A stretch of 64,000 bases of DNA. Origin: Thiothrix eikelboomii (GTDB lineage Bacteria > Pseudomonadota > Gammaproteobacteria > Thiotrichales > Thiotrichaceae). The first letter of the stretch is position 1; every line of letters begins with the position of its first letter. Below, piece after piece: positions 32,839-42,042 of the stretch. The translations under genes were made by a program, and so were the position numbers. Under the pieces are notes generated by a model that was not told the DNA's origin, did no database searches, and was given only the letters and a program-made list of their open reading frames with translations. The DNA lies in contig NZ_FUYB01000002.1 of the NCBI RefSeq assembly GCF_900167255.1, positions 309,948 to 373,947 of the forward strand, given 5' to 3'.

Positions 32839-34626
32839 ATGTACGCTTACCAAGCTCCACTGCGAGATATGCAATTTATTCTCCATACTATTGCAGGTTT
32901 AGAAGAAATTGCGAGTTTACCAAACTGCGAAGACGTGAGTGCAGAGTTAGTCAGTGCCGTGTTAGAAGAAGCGGGCAAATTTGCTGCGGGTGTCTTAGCC
33001 CCTTTAAATCAAAGCGGTGATCGGCAGGGTTGTCGCTTAGAGCAGGGAGTCGTCCATACACCCGAGGGCTGGCAAGCCGCTTATGATCAATTCCGGGATG
33101 CGGGTTGGGTAGGCTTGGCTTTGCCGCAAGAATACGGTGGACAAGGTTTACCGAAGCTGGTTTCTACTCCAGTTTGGGAAATGTGGTTCTCAACCAATAT
33201 GGCTTTTGCTATGTTGCCACAGCTCAATGTCAGCCAAGCGGAAGCCTTGCAAATCGCCGCGAGCCTCGAGCAAAAGCAGACTTGGCTCACTAAAGTGGTT
33301 AGTGGCGAATGGGCTAGTACTATGAATCTCACTGAACCCCAAGCAGGCTCAGATTTAGCTGCCACCCGCACTCGTGCCGTGCCAGAAGCGGATGGAACTT
33401 ATAAACTGTTTGGGCAAAAGATTTTCATTTCCTACGGTGAGCATGAGCTAACCCCCAATATTGTGCATTTAGTGTTAGCACGCCTACCCGATGCACCCGC
33501 AGGAGTGAAGGGCTTATCCTTATTTATCGTCCCAAAATACTTACTCGATGCCGAAGGCAAGCCCAGTACGCGCAATGATGTCCGCTGTATTGCTATCGAA
33601 CACAAAATGGGCATTCATGGTAGCCCGACTTGTACCTTAAGCTATGGTGATGAAGGCGGTGCGATTGGCTATTTAGTTGGCGAGGCGAATCGCGGCTTAG
33701 CCACCATGTTCATTATGATGAATGAAGCACGTTTCGGCGTAGGTGTACAAGGTGTCGGCTTGGCTGAGCGTGCTTATCAATATGCGCTCAATTATGCGCG
33801 CACACGGGTACAAGGTCGGGATGCTATTACGGGTGAGAGCGGCCAGCCAATTCTTTGCCATCCAGATGTGCAACGCGCCATTTTGTCGATGCGCGCCCGC
33901 GTAATGGCGATGCGCTCACTGTTGTATACCGCAGCGGGCTGGTTTGATTTAGCTCATCATCATCCCGATCCAGTCATTGCTGATCAATATCGACGCTATG
34001 TGGATTTGCTGATGCCTGTGGCTAAGGGCTGGTGTACCGAAGTTGGCAATGAAGTCTGTGACGATGCCATTCAAGTGTTTGGCGGTATGGGCTTTGTGGA
34101 AGAAACCGGAATTGCCCAATACTTCCGCGATGCACGAATTATTACTATCTATGAAGGCACTACGGGGATTCAGGCCAATGATTTAATAGGGCGCAAAATC
34201 CTGCGGGAACAAGGCGCGACCTTATACGAATTAATCGCGGAAATGCAACAAACTGAACCTGCCTTAGCGCATTCAGCAGCATTGACGCAGTTAGCACTGC
34301 CATTTAAAACCCTGTTAACCGACCTAAAAACTGCCAGCGATTGGATTGTGAATCAAGATCAAGCCCAACAAGCCCAAGTATTAGCCGCAGCAACCCCCTT
34401 TTTATACTTGCTTGGTACAGTCTGTGGTGCTTGGCAATTAGCTCGACTCGCTTTAGCCGCTGCCACAAAACAAGCCGACTCAAGTTTTGATCCGGCTTAT
34501 TGCCAAAGCTTAATTGAGCTGACTCAGTTCTATTTCCATAGTTTTGGGGTACAAGCCAGTGCTTATGCTGCAACCGTGAGACAGGCTGGTGAGAGCTTAA
34601 TAGCCTTTGATTTTGCTCAAGCCTAA
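32839..34626 (+). CDS. Acyl-CoA dehydrogenase (large form)
   Basis: A 595-residue protein of the long acyl-CoA dehydrogenase class. An N-terminal extension is followed by ESGVWMNLTEPQAGSDL-like residues (here MNLTEPQAGSDLAA, the flavin-binding segment), ARFGVGVQGVGLAERAYQYAL and the C-terminal QVFGGMGFVEETGIAQYFRDARI with an EGTTGIQAND catalytic Glu region. It introduces the 2,3-double bond in an acyl-CoA. No etfAB or ETF-quinone oxidoreductase is in the window. It is the last gene of the operon and is followed by a terminator. Confidence 0.93.
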   Translation: MYAYQAPLRDMQFILHTIAGLEEIASLPNCEDVSAELVSAVLEEAGKFAAGVLAPLNQSGDRQGCRLEQGVVHTPEGWQAAYDQFRDAGWVGLALPQEYGGQGLPKLVSTPVWEMWFSTNMAFAMLPQLNVSQAEALQIAASLEQKQTWLTKVVSGEWASTMNLTEPQAGSDLAATRTRAVPEADGTYKLFGQKIFISYGEHELTPNIVHLVLARLPDAPAGVKGLSLFIVPKYLLDAEGKPSTRNDVRCIAIEHKMGIHGSPTCTLSYGDEGGAIGYLVGEANRGLATMFIMMNEARFGVGVQGVGLAERAYQYALNYARTRVQGRDAITGESGQPILCHPDVQRAILSMRARVMAMRSLLYTAAGWFDLAHHHPDPVIADQYRRYVDLLMPVAKGWCTEVGNEVCDDAIQVFGGMGFVEETGIAQYFRDARIITIYEGTTGIQANDLIGRKILREQGATLYELIAEMQQTEPALAHSAALTQLALPFKTLLTDLKTASDWIVNQDQAQQAQVLAAATPFLYLLGTVCGAWQLARLALAAATKQADSSFDPAYCQSLIELTQFYFHSFGVQASAYAATVRQAGESLIAFDFAQA

Positions 34627-34649
34627 CCAGCCTAAATCCTGTCTGTCCG

Positions 34650-34677
34650 AACAGGGGCTAAATAATTAACCCCTGTT
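34650..34677. terminator. Bidirectional terminator between convergent operons
   Basis: AACAGGGG at 34650-34657 pairs with CCCCTGTT at 34670-34677 around a 12-base AT-rich loop. It lies in the 66-bp gap between the acyl-CoA dehydrogenase and the convergent TRAP permease gene. Confidence 0.75.
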
Positions 34678-34692
34678 GGCTTTAACGAGCGG

Positions 34693-36084
34693 CTAGCCTG
34701 CCAACCAATGAGGTAAGAACAAGCACAAAGCTGGAATCAACAATAAAATACCAATCCGCACAAACTCCGCAGCTAAAAACGGCAGGACTCCCTTAAAAGT
34801 TTCCGCCATCGGTGTACCCTCCGACAAAGACGCAATAATGAAGACATTTAAGCCTACAGGTGGCGTAATTAGCCCCAGCTCAACGACAATTAAGGCAAGA
34901 ATACCGAACCAAATTTTTAAATTGTCTGTATCTAAGCCATAAGCCGCCTCCGCAGCACTGACATGATCACCACCGTTCAAGGCAATTAGCGTTGGCCAAA
35001 AGAACGGTAATACCACCAAAATCATTGCCAGCGACTCCATAAAGCAACCTAAAATGATTAACAGCACGAGCATGGCAATTAAAATCATCCACGGATCCAT
35101 ACTACTAGTAGCCGCCCAATCAGCCATTGCGGAAGGCAGACCTGCCCGAGTGAAAAAGCCTTTTAAGACTTCAGCACCAAATAAAATCATATAGATCATG
35201 GCAGAAGTGACCGCTGTATCACGAAAGGCTTGCAACATCCCTGCGACACTCAAACCTTGGCCAGTACGCCAACGCATGAAAATACCGTAAACAAAAATCA
35301 CGAAAACACCAATGCTCGCGGCTGGCGTGGGCGTGAATAAGCCAAAGCCTAAACCTAGGATAATACTGCCAAAAATTACCAGCACTGGAATTAAACGTCG
35401 ATAAGCTTCCCGTTTTTCTTCAGGCGGCATCGGTCTAGGCTCTGGTGCAAGTGATGGATTAATCCGTACCTGTAAGGCAATCACCAAAATAAAACCCACC
35501 ACCGCCATTAAGCCCGGAATCAAAGCCGCTTGGAACATCTGCAAAATAGAGGCTTCGACAATAATCGCATAAATAACTAAAGCGACCGACGGTGGAATCA
35601 AAATCCCTAAAGTACCCCCTGCGGCTAGAGCACCGGTTGCTAAACGGGGTGCATAACCGAGCTTTTTCAATTCAGGCAAAGCCACTCGCCCCATCGTTGA
35701 GGCGGTGGCTAACGAAGAACCACACACAGCCCCAAAGCCACCACAAGCCGCAATCGCAGCCATCGCCACCCCCCCTCGACGCTTACTCATCATCGCCTCT
35801 AAGCCTCGGAATAAATCCCGACTGAGATTGGATTGGCTAGCGAGATAGCCCATCAAGACAAACAGCGGTACCACAGAGAGATCATAATTCGCCATGGTCG
35901 ACCACAGCAGCGATTTAAACTGTTTAATATACGGCTCAAAACGGACATGCTTAACCGCTAAACTCAAAGCAAAAGTCCCACCGATGCCCACTAATACCAT
36001 CGAAATACCGACGGGCATCCGTAACATGAGGAGAATAAACAACACCAATAAGCCAAGAATACCAATCACTTCTGGGCTAAACAT
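34693..36084 (-). CDS. dctM: TRAP transporter large permease subunit
   Basis: A 463-residue DctM protein with MLRMPVGISMVLVG near the N-terminus, GSSLATASTMGRVALPEL, AAGGTLGILIPPSVAL and the C-terminal ELGLITPPVGLNVFII. It is the ion-coupled pore. It overlaps dctQ by 8 bp and belongs to an intact dctPQM operon lying between the two catabolic clusters. Substrate unknown; benzoate or a related acid is suggested by a BoxR-like site before dctP. Confidence 0.93.
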   Translation of the reverse strand: MFSPEVIGILGLLVLFILLMLRMPVGISMVLVGIGGTFALSLAVKHVRFEPYIKQFKSLLWSTMANYDLSVVPLFVLMGYLASQSNLSRDLFRGLEAMMSKRRGGVAMAAIAACGGFGAVCGSSLATASTMGRVALPELKKLGYAPRLATGALAAGGTLGILIPPSVALVIYAIIVEASILQMFQAALIPGLMAVVGFILVIALQVRINPSLAPEPRPMPPEEKREAYRRLIPVLVIFGSIILGLGFGLFTPTPAASIGVFVIFVYGIFMRWRTGQGLSVAGMLQAFRDTAVTSAMIYMILFGAEVLKGFFTRAGLPSAMADWAATSSMDPWMILIAMLVLLIILGCFMESLAMILVVLPFFWPTLIALNGGDHVSAAEAAYGLDTDNLKIWFGILALIVVELGLITPPVGLNVFIIASLSEGTPMAETFKGVLPFLAAEFVRIGILLLIPALCLFLPHWLAG

Positions 36085-36586
36085 GACTCACCTCCACGGG
36101 TGCTTGGTCAAAAACCTGCACCAAGGCAATCGCAGCCCATAGCAACAAAGATAAAATACCGGGGATATAAAATGGCCACTCTACCCAATTCAACACGCCA
36201 ACCACGACATGATCCGCTCGCTTTTCAAACAGACCAATAATCATCCAGTACATCAGGAACAGCGCCATGATCACTATCAACACAGCCCAGCACTTATCTG
36301 TAAAGCGTTGCAACCATGCGGGTGCTTTATTCATAAAAATATCGACCGCTACATGCCCATGTTTCACTTGCGCGTAGGGGAAAAACATTAAAGCAGCAGC
36401 ACTCATCGCTAAGCGCACAAAATCCTCATAACCCGATAACCCAGCTACTTGACCACCCAATAAACTAGCGATGCGATTCAAAGCAAAGGCAGTCACATTA
36501 GTCGTGGTAACCAATACAATCGCCATAATGATTAGCCCGCCCCCTAAAGCGAAATAATCAGCTAACCGATATAGGAAACTACGCAT
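36077..36586 (-). CDS. dctQ: TRAP transporter small membrane subunit
   Basis: A 169-residue protein with four predicted membrane helices (about 12-35, 52-70, 93-115 and 132-152) and the HGHVAVDIFM segment typical of DctQ. It begins 78 bp after dctP and overlaps dctM. Complete and of normal length. Confidence 0.9.
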   Translation of the reverse strand: MRSFLYRLADYFALGGGLIIMAIVLVTTTNVTAFALNRIASLLGGQVAGLSGYEDFVRLAMSAAALMFFPYAQVKHGHVAVDIFMNKAPAWLQRFTDKCWAVLIVIMALFLMYWMIIGLFEKRADHVVVGVLNWVEWPFYIPGILSLLLWAAIALVQVFDQAPVEVSHV

Positions 36587-36664
36587 GGAAGAATCTCCTG
36601 CGGAACTTGAGAGTGATGAAGAGGGGTTACTTGAAGCAGTAACCCACCAAAAACTGACGGAAGC

Positions 36665-37693
36665 TTACTTAGCCGCCTCTGCAATCGCAGCACGGGCTTT
36701 CTCAACTAAAGCCGCTCCATCAAAACCTTTAGTTTTAGATTCTTCAATCCAACGTGCCACTACTTTTTCATTAGAGGCTTTGAATTTTGCAGCTTCTTCA
36801 GCGGATACAACGATGCGCTCAACCTTAGTCGAAGCTAAAGCTTCGTCACCGGTTTTTTCAAACTCTTCCCACATCTTGCCAATATCCGCAGCAACCTTCA
36901 TACCTGAATTATCATCAATCACTTTTTTCAGATCATCAGGTAGATTGTTATAGCTATCTTTATTCATAGCAAACATGAAAATCGCTGTACCGAAGCGATC
37001 ACCCCCTGGCAATTCAGTGACGAACTTGTCTAATTCTTGCAATTTCAGCGCAGGCACAATTTCCAAAGTGGTCAAAGCGCCATCAATTGCCCCTTTAGAC
37101 ATCGCCTCGGGTAACTCAGGTACGGGTAAACCGACTGCTTCCGCACCCATCCCCTCAATCACCCAAGAACCGGTCCGTGACGGAGTACGCAATTTCAAAC
37201 CTTTGGCATCTTCAAAGGTACGAATCGGCTTACTGGCAGAGTGAATGACATTACCGTCATTCGCATGCAGGAATAGAACTTTAATATCTTTAAAATCATC
37301 CGCTAGCATATCCATCGTGGCATTCAGGGCCACTGTCGTCGCAGCAGCAGAACCGGTATGAACTAGGGGTAATTCATACACTTCAGAACGAGGGAAGACA
37401 CCGGGGGTATAACCTAATAAAGTCCAAACGATGTCGGCTGTACCATCACGGACTTGACCATATAACTCAGACGGCTTACCGCCCATTGCCATTGCAGGGA
37501 ATAATTCAAACTTGAGTTGATTATTACTGTCTTTAGCCACTTTATCCGCCCAAGCTTGTACCATCTTGGTGTGTGCATTCGATTTAGGCGACAAAAAATG
37601 ATGAATCGTTAAGGTCGTTTCTTCTGCGAATGCAGCCGTAGTTGACAAGCAAGTAATTAGTAAAGCGCTACCGAGCCAGCGTAATGGTTTCAT
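36665..37693 (-). CDS. dctP: TRAP transporter substrate-binding protein
   Basis: A 342-residue DctP protein with a signal peptide ending AAFAEE (about residue 24). The binding fold contains KLRTPSRTGSWVIEGMGA, where an Arg clamps the ligand carboxylate, and PELPEAMSKGAIDGALT. GGAGGAG precedes the ATG. Complete, unlike the truncated dctP at 2856. A TGAA-N6-TGCA element 20 bp upstream is one mismatch from the BoxR sites, which suggests co-regulation with benzoyl-CoA degradation. Confidence 0.93.
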   Translation of the reverse strand: MKPLRWLGSALLITCLSTTAAFAEETTLTIHHFLSPKSNAHTKMVQAWADKVAKDSNNQLKFELFPAMAMGGKPSELYGQVRDGTADIVWTLLGYTPGVFPRSEVYELPLVHTGSAAATTVALNATMDMLADDFKDIKVLFLHANDGNVIHSASKPIRTFEDAKGLKLRTPSRTGSWVIEGMGAEAVGLPVPELPEAMSKGAIDGALTTLEIVPALKLQELDKFVTELPGGDRFGTAIFMFAMNKDSYNNLPDDLKKVIDDNSGMKVAADIGKMWEEFEKTGDEALASTKVERIVVSAEEAAKFKASNEKVVARWIEESKTKGFDGAALVEKARAAIAEAAK

Positions 37694-37712
37694 AGTGATC
37701 TCCTCCGATTAA

Positions 37713-37726
37713 TGAAATATATTGCA
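37713..37726 (-). promoter_or_regulatory. Possible BoxR site before the TRAP operon
   Basis: TGAA ATATAT TGCA: one mismatch from the TGCA-N6-TGCA element found before boxA and boxC, and similar to TGCA ATATAT TGCT beside boxR. It lies immediately upstream of the dctP ribosome site. The remaining bases up to 37934 show no gene. Confidence 0.45.
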
Positions 37727-37934
37727 TATAATCATAATACTGATTACTTAAAATCAGGTCAAGCTGCCAAACTAAAGTGGCTGCACCGTAGTTTAACTCT
37801 TGAAAAAGCGCAGAAATTAGCAATACTTCCCTAGCCTTCCTAACCGCAGTATTAAGAAGCAACCCGCCAAAGTCTAGGGATTAAGAACACATCTTATTGT
37901 ACTTTTTGATGGTTTGATCAGTGAGAGGAGTAAA

Positions 37935-37959
37935 GTGGATGAGAACTAGCCTCGTCCAC
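37935..37959 (-). terminator. Hairpin downstream of the 3-oxoadipyl-CoA thiolase
   Basis: GTGGATGAG at 37935-37943 pairs with CTCGTCCAC at 37951-37959 with one mismatch. On the minus strand it follows the thiolase stop by 18 bp and is followed by TTTAC. It probably ends the beta-oxidation operon before the TRAP promoter. Confidence 0.5.
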
Positions 37960-37976
37960 ATTGACTGAATTAGACT

Positions 37977-39179
37977 TTAAACACGTTCAACAATCAGAGC
38001 GATTCCCTGCCCGACACCAATACACATCGTACAGAGAGCGTAGCGACCCTGAATGCGTTCGAGTTGATTAATGGCCGTAGTAATCAAGCGCGCACCACTC
38101 GCCCCTAAAGGATGCCCCAAAGCAATCGCTCCACCATTAGGGTTCACCCGCTCATCATCATCCGCTAAACCTAAATCCCGTAGCACCGCTAAGCCTTGAG
38201 CAGCAAAGGCTTCATTTAGCTCAATCACATCCATGTCCGCTAAGCTTAAGCCCGTTAAAGCAAGGACTTTGCGCGTGGCGGGAGCCGGACCAAAACCCAT
38301 AATCCGTGGCGCTAAACCTGCCGTAGCCATCCCAACGACTCGAGCACGCGGAGTCAAGCCATAACCTCGAGCCGTCGCCTCGGTCGCTAGCAATAAAGCA
38401 CAAGCACCATCATTTACTCCAGAGGCATTACCCGCAGTGACTGAACCATCAGCTCGCACAACGCCCTTCAACTTAGCTAAAGCTTCGAGTGAAGTTTCGC
38501 GGGGATGCTCATCTTTGCTGACGATAATGGGATTACCCTTTTTCTGTGGGATAATGACTGGCGTGATTTCTGGATCGAAATAGCCGTTTTGCTGTGCACG
38601 TAAAGCTTTGGTTTGCGAACGCAGGGCCATTAAATCCTGAGCAGCACGCTCGATTTTGAAATCAACTGCCACATTTTCAGCAGTTTCGGGCATGGAATCG
38701 ACGCCATATTGCGCCTTCATCAACGGATTGATAAAACGCCAGCCAATTGTGGTGTCATAGACCGCATTCGCACGACTAAACGCAGACTCTGCTTTAGGCA
38801 TCACGAAGGGTGCACGGCTCATACTCTCCACACCGCCTGCGATCATTAATTGGGTTTCACCACTTTTAAGGGCGCGGGCTGCGATCCCGACAGCATCCAT
38901 ACCCGAACCACATAAACGATTCACCGTTGTCCCCGAGACCGTTGTTGGCAAACCCGCTAATAAAGCCGACATGCGTGCCACATTGCGATTGTCTTCTCCG
39001 GCTTGATTCGCACAGCCGTAAATCAAATCATCCACCGCAGCCCAATCCACTTGCGGATTACGCTCCATCAGTGCTTTGAGTGGTACTGCACCTAAATCAT
39101 CGGTGCGTACACCTGATAGAGCACCCCCATAGCGCCCAAAGGGAGTCCGAATCGCATCACAAATAAAGGCTTGAGTCAT
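37977..39179 (-). CDS. pcaF/paaJ: 3-oxoadipyl-CoA thiolase
   Basis: A 400-residue thiolase with a close family match: [29 protein letters not shown] (nucleophilic Cys), [13 protein letters not shown], and [10 protein letters not shown] plus a final CMCIGVGQG. The start at 39179 gives the standard 400-residue length and follows AAGGG. It cleaves 3-oxoadipyl-CoA to succinyl-CoA and acetyl-CoA, the last step for the box, phenylacetate and beta-ketoadipate routes. With the box genes nearby, its role here is the end of benzoyl-CoA degradation. PaaJ and PcaF cannot be told apart by eye. Confidence 0.94.
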   Translation of the reverse strand: MTQAFICDAIRTPFGRYGGALSGVRTDDLGAVPLKALMERNPQVDWAAVDDLIYGCANQAGEDNRNVARMSALLAGLPTTVSGTTVNRLCGSGMDAVGIAARALKSGETQLMIAGGVESMSRAPFVMPKAESAFSRANAVYDTTIGWRFINPLMKAQYGVDSMPETAENVAVDFKIERAAQDLMALRSQTKALRAQQNGYFDPEITPVIIPQKKGNPIIVSKDEHPRETSLEALAKLKGVVRADGSVTAGNASGVNDGACALLLATEATARGYGLTPRARVVGMATAGLAPRIMGFGPAPATRKVLALTGLSLADMDVIELNEAFAAQGLAVLRDLGLADDDERVNPNGGAIALGHPLGASGARLITTAINQLERIQGRYALCTMCIGVGQGIALIVERV

Positions 39180-39190
39180 AGAAGTCACCC

Positions 39191-39625
39191 TTAGGAAAGA
39201 TCAAACAAACTAGTGGCTTCGAGATCCAATACCTCGGCACCATCCTGATTAAATAGCTGCCAGCGCCAATGCAAAATCCCCAGCGTCGAACGACTACTCG
39301 AGCGCCGTGCATCCAGCACCGTTGCCCGCAGAGACAAGACATCATTAGGGCGTACTGGATTCGGCCATTTCACATATTTCAAGCCGGGAGAAGCAAAGGA
39401 TTCTGAGCCTGCTAAAGCTGCGGGTACTAAGAGCTTCATGGCAATCCCACACGTATGCCAACCACTCGCAATCAAACCACCAAACCGCCCTTGCTTCGCT
39501 GTCTCAACCTCGGTATGAAACCATTGTGGATCATACGCAGTCGCAAACTGGAGAATCTCTTCCTCGGAGACGGTATACCGCCCAGCTTCAATCACTTGAC
39601 CACTATAAAATTCGGCAAATTTCAT
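39191..39625 (-). CDS. MaoC-like dehydratase (hotdog fold)
   Basis: A 144-residue MaoC-domain protein starting MKFAEFYSGQVIEAGRYTVS, with YDPQWFHTEVETAKQGRFGGLIASGWHT as the hydratase motif (catalytic Asp and His). GGAGG precedes the ATG at 39625. It resembles MaoC proteins of phenylacetate clusters and may hydrate or dehydrate an enoyl-CoA intermediate, or protect against toxic thioesters. It overlaps paaH by 4 bp. Confidence 0.85.
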   Translation of the reverse strand: MKFAEFYSGQVIEAGRYTVSEEEILQFATAYDPQWFHTEVETAKQGRFGGLIASGWHTCGIAMKLLVPAALAGSESFASPGLKYVKWPNPVRPNDVLSLRATVLDARRSSSRSTLGILHWRWQLFNQDGAEVLDLEATSLFDLS

Positions 39626-41127
39626 GCTGCCTCCTGCCACGCTTTGTGGCGCAACCAAGGACTTACCCGATAACGCTCACCACGATAGAAAGCATCTAAA
39701 TGATCTAACAGCTGCACAATTTTGCCTGCATCCCAGCCTGCCAACCATTCAAACGGCCCAGCGGGATAATTCACTCCCAATTTCATAGCAGCGTCGGCCC
39801 CTGCTGCTGAGCACACGCCTTGCTGTACCGCATCAGCCGCTTCATTGATCAGCATGGCTAAAGTGCGCGCCACAATTAAAGCAGGTGAATCTGCCATCAG
39901 TTGAGGATTAAAGCCTAAGAACCTTAACCAAGTCGCTGCATACTCAGCTAGTTCAGTTGAAGCACGATTGGAAACGGCGAAGGCCAATGGCTGCCCTTGC
40001 TGTTTAGAAACCGGCAAATCAAATACAGCCAGTTCTTTGCCCAGCTGTGAAGCAGGTCGACCATCGGTCAAGCGTAATTCAGCTGCATCAAGACTTAACC
40101 CTGTCCAAGCAGATTCAGGCACATGAGTAAAATTAACTTTGGCTGTGGTTAAAGCATCAACCAAGTACTGTGCCACTGCACAATTGCCCTGTACTTGAAC
40201 CTTGTTCGCAGCAGGCATCGTAGCAGGGGTAAAATGGGCTATTTCTGGCTTGACTGCAGCTTCACGATAATCATAAAAGCCCTGCCCTGATTTACGCCCG
40301 AATAAGCCACCATCAACTAAATCGCGTTGGACTGGTGAGGGCACATAGCGCTTATCAAAGAAATTGGCTTCATACACTGAGCGTGTGACTGAATAATTCG
40401 TATCTAAACCAATCAGATCCATCAGCTCGCAAGGTCCCATGCGGAAACCCACAGCCCGCAAACAAGCATCTAACACATACGGCTGGACGCTTTGCTCATG
40501 CAAGAGTGCTAAATTTTCCGCATAGTAAGGGCGAGCAATCCGATTAACGATAAAACCCGGGGTCGAACGAGCATACACAGGGACTTTGCCCCAAGCCTTA
40601 GACAATTCAAAAATAGCTTCAGCCACAGCTGGCTGAGTTTGCAAACCCGAAACCACTTCAACGAGCTTCATCAAAGGTACTGGATTAAAGAAATGCATCC
40701 CCACCAAACGCTCAGGGTATTGCAGGCCATTCGCAATCGCTGTCACAGAAATAGACGAAGTATTGGTCGCTAAAATCGCCTCTTTACCCAGCAAAATCTC
40801 AAGCTGCCTAAACAAGCCGCGCTTCACGTCTAGATTTTCAATAATCGCCTCAACCACTAAACCCGCACTACTTGCCTTAGCTAATTCAGACAAGGGCTGA
40901 ATCCGTGCGATTGCCTGCTCGGCTGCGCTAGCGTCGAGCTTGCCTTTACTGACTAAACCTTCGAGAGTTGTCGCAAGCTTTGCTTTGGCTTCGGCAGCTG
41001 CATGATCTTTAGTATCAAACAGGAAAACTGTATGCCCTGCTTGAGCGGCAATTTGCGCGATACCCGCTCCCATAATCCCGGCACCGACGACTAAGACTGC
41101 AGTCTCTTTAGTGATAGTCATACTCAT
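39622..41127 (-). CDS. paaH: 3-hydroxyacyl-CoA dehydrogenase (3-hydroxyadipyl-CoA type)
   Basis: A roughly 501-residue PaaH-type dehydrogenase: NAD-binding VVGAGIMGAGIAQIAAQAGH, NTSSISVTAIA, HFFNPVPLMKLVEVV and GFIVNRIARPYYAE. A second C-terminal domain duplicates the dehydrogenase helical fold, as in PaaH (about 500 residues). It oxidises 3-hydroxyadipyl-CoA to 3-oxoadipyl-CoA. The start at 41127 forms an ATGA overlap with the upstream stop; an ATG at 41139 is also possible. Confidence 0.92.
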   Translation of the reverse strand: MSMTITKETAVLVVGAGIMGAGIAQIAAQAGHTVFLFDTKDHAAAEAKAKLATTLEGLVSKGKLDASAAEQAIARIQPLSELAKASSAGLVVEAIIENLDVKRGLFRQLEILLGKEAILATNTSSISVTAIANGLQYPERLVGMHFFNPVPLMKLVEVVSGLQTQPAVAEAIFELSKAWGKVPVYARSTPGFIVNRIARPYYAENLALLHEQSVQPYVLDACLRAVGFRMGPCELMDLIGLDTNYSVTRSVYEANFFDKRYVPSPVQRDLVDGGLFGRKSGQGFYDYREAAVKPEIAHFTPATMPAANKVQVQGNCAVAQYLVDALTTAKVNFTHVPESAWTGLSLDAAELRLTDGRPASQLGKELAVFDLPVSKQQGQPLAFAVSNRASTELAEYAATWLRFLGFNPQLMADSPALIVARTLAMLINEAADAVQQGVCSAAGADAAMKLGVNYPAGPFEWLAGWDAGKIVQLLDHLDAFYRGERYRVSPWLRHKAWQEAA

Positions 41128-41918
41128 ACTGGAATCCATTTAGCGGGACGTTTTGCAAGGAATGCGGCAAACCCCTCACGGGCTTCATCCGTACCACGAA
41201 TCCGGCTAATCGTGCGGGCCGTTAAATCACGAACCTCATCCGTAATCGGACCTACTGCTAATTGAGCAAATAGCTCTTTAATTTCCCGCTGGGCTTGTGG
41301 GCCACCGGCGAGTAATTCGGTCACGGTCGCATCGACTGCGGCATCTAGGTCTTCTAAGCGGGTGACTTGGTGAACTAAACCAATACGAAGGGCTTCATCT
41401 GCTTGAATGCGTGTGGTTGTTAGGGCTAAACGGCGCGCCTGCCGCTTGCCAACCGCATTAGTAACATAAGGGCCAATGACAGCAGGAATAATCCCGAACT
41501 TCGCTTCACTCACTGCGAAACTGGCAGTGTCTGCAGCAATCGCAAGATCACAGGCACACAGTAAACCGACCCCCCCTCCTAAAGCGGCCCCATTCACCCG
41601 TGCTACCGTCGGTTTAGGGCAAGTTTCCAGCTTGCTAAACAGACCTGCAAAGCGACGAGCATCAGCTAGATTCCACTCTAAGGTGGCAGTACTCGCCCGC
41701 TGCATCCATTGCAAATCTGCACCTGCACTAAAATGCTTACCCTCACCCGCCAAAACAATCACTCGCACCGCCGGATCAGCGATCAATTGCGATAAGGCCT
41801 CGTCCAACTCACCTACCATTGCTTCATCAAAAGCATTGAATACTTTTGGCCGTGCCATCGTAATTTGTGCGACACCCGCCGCACGGTTAGTGATTTTAAT
41901 CGTACTGAACTGGTTCAT
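41124..41918 (-). CDS. Enoyl-CoA hydratase/isomerase family protein
   Basis: A 264-residue crotonase with GEGKHFSAGADLQWMQRAS and NGAALGGGVGLLCACDLAI oxyanion-hole segments and an acidic active-site loop VSEAKFGIIPAVIGPYV. The GADLQWM motif is closest to methylglutaconyl-CoA hydratase-like (LiuC) proteins, but its position in front of paaH, maoC and 3-oxoadipyl-CoA thiolase points to hydration of 2,3-didehydroadipyl-CoA. The start at 41918 follows AGGAGG. It is the first gene of this operon. Confidence 0.87.
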   Translation of the reverse strand: MNQFSTIKITNRAAGVAQITMARPKVFNAFDEAMVGELDEALSQLIADPAVRVIVLAGEGKHFSAGADLQWMQRASTATLEWNLADARRFAGLFSKLETCPKPTVARVNGAALGGGVGLLCACDLAIAADTASFAVSEAKFGIIPAVIGPYVTNAVGKRQARRLALTTTRIQADEALRIGLVHQVTRLEDLDAAVDATVTELLAGGPQAQREIKELFAQLAVGPITDEVRDLTARTISRIRGTDEAREGFAAFLAKRPAKWIPV

Positions 41919-41971
41919 TATTCCTCCTTTCACCCAAGACTGCCTGCCAAGCTTGATTGAGCCAGCATGTT

Positions 41972-42018
41972 AAAGTGATACATTTTCTTAGTCAAAATAT
42001 ATTTATCAGTATCACTTT
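41972..42018. promoter_or_regulatory. 10-bp inverted repeat in the promoter region of the dehydroadipyl-CoA operon
   Basis: AAAGTGATAC at 41972-41981 and GTATCACTTT at 42009-42018 form a perfect inverted repeat. GAGCCAGC also flanks both sides. No TGCA-N6-TGCA site is present here, so this operon may answer to a different regulator. Confidence 0.5.
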
Positions 42019-42042
42019 TGAGCCAGCCGTTTAGCGACTCGC

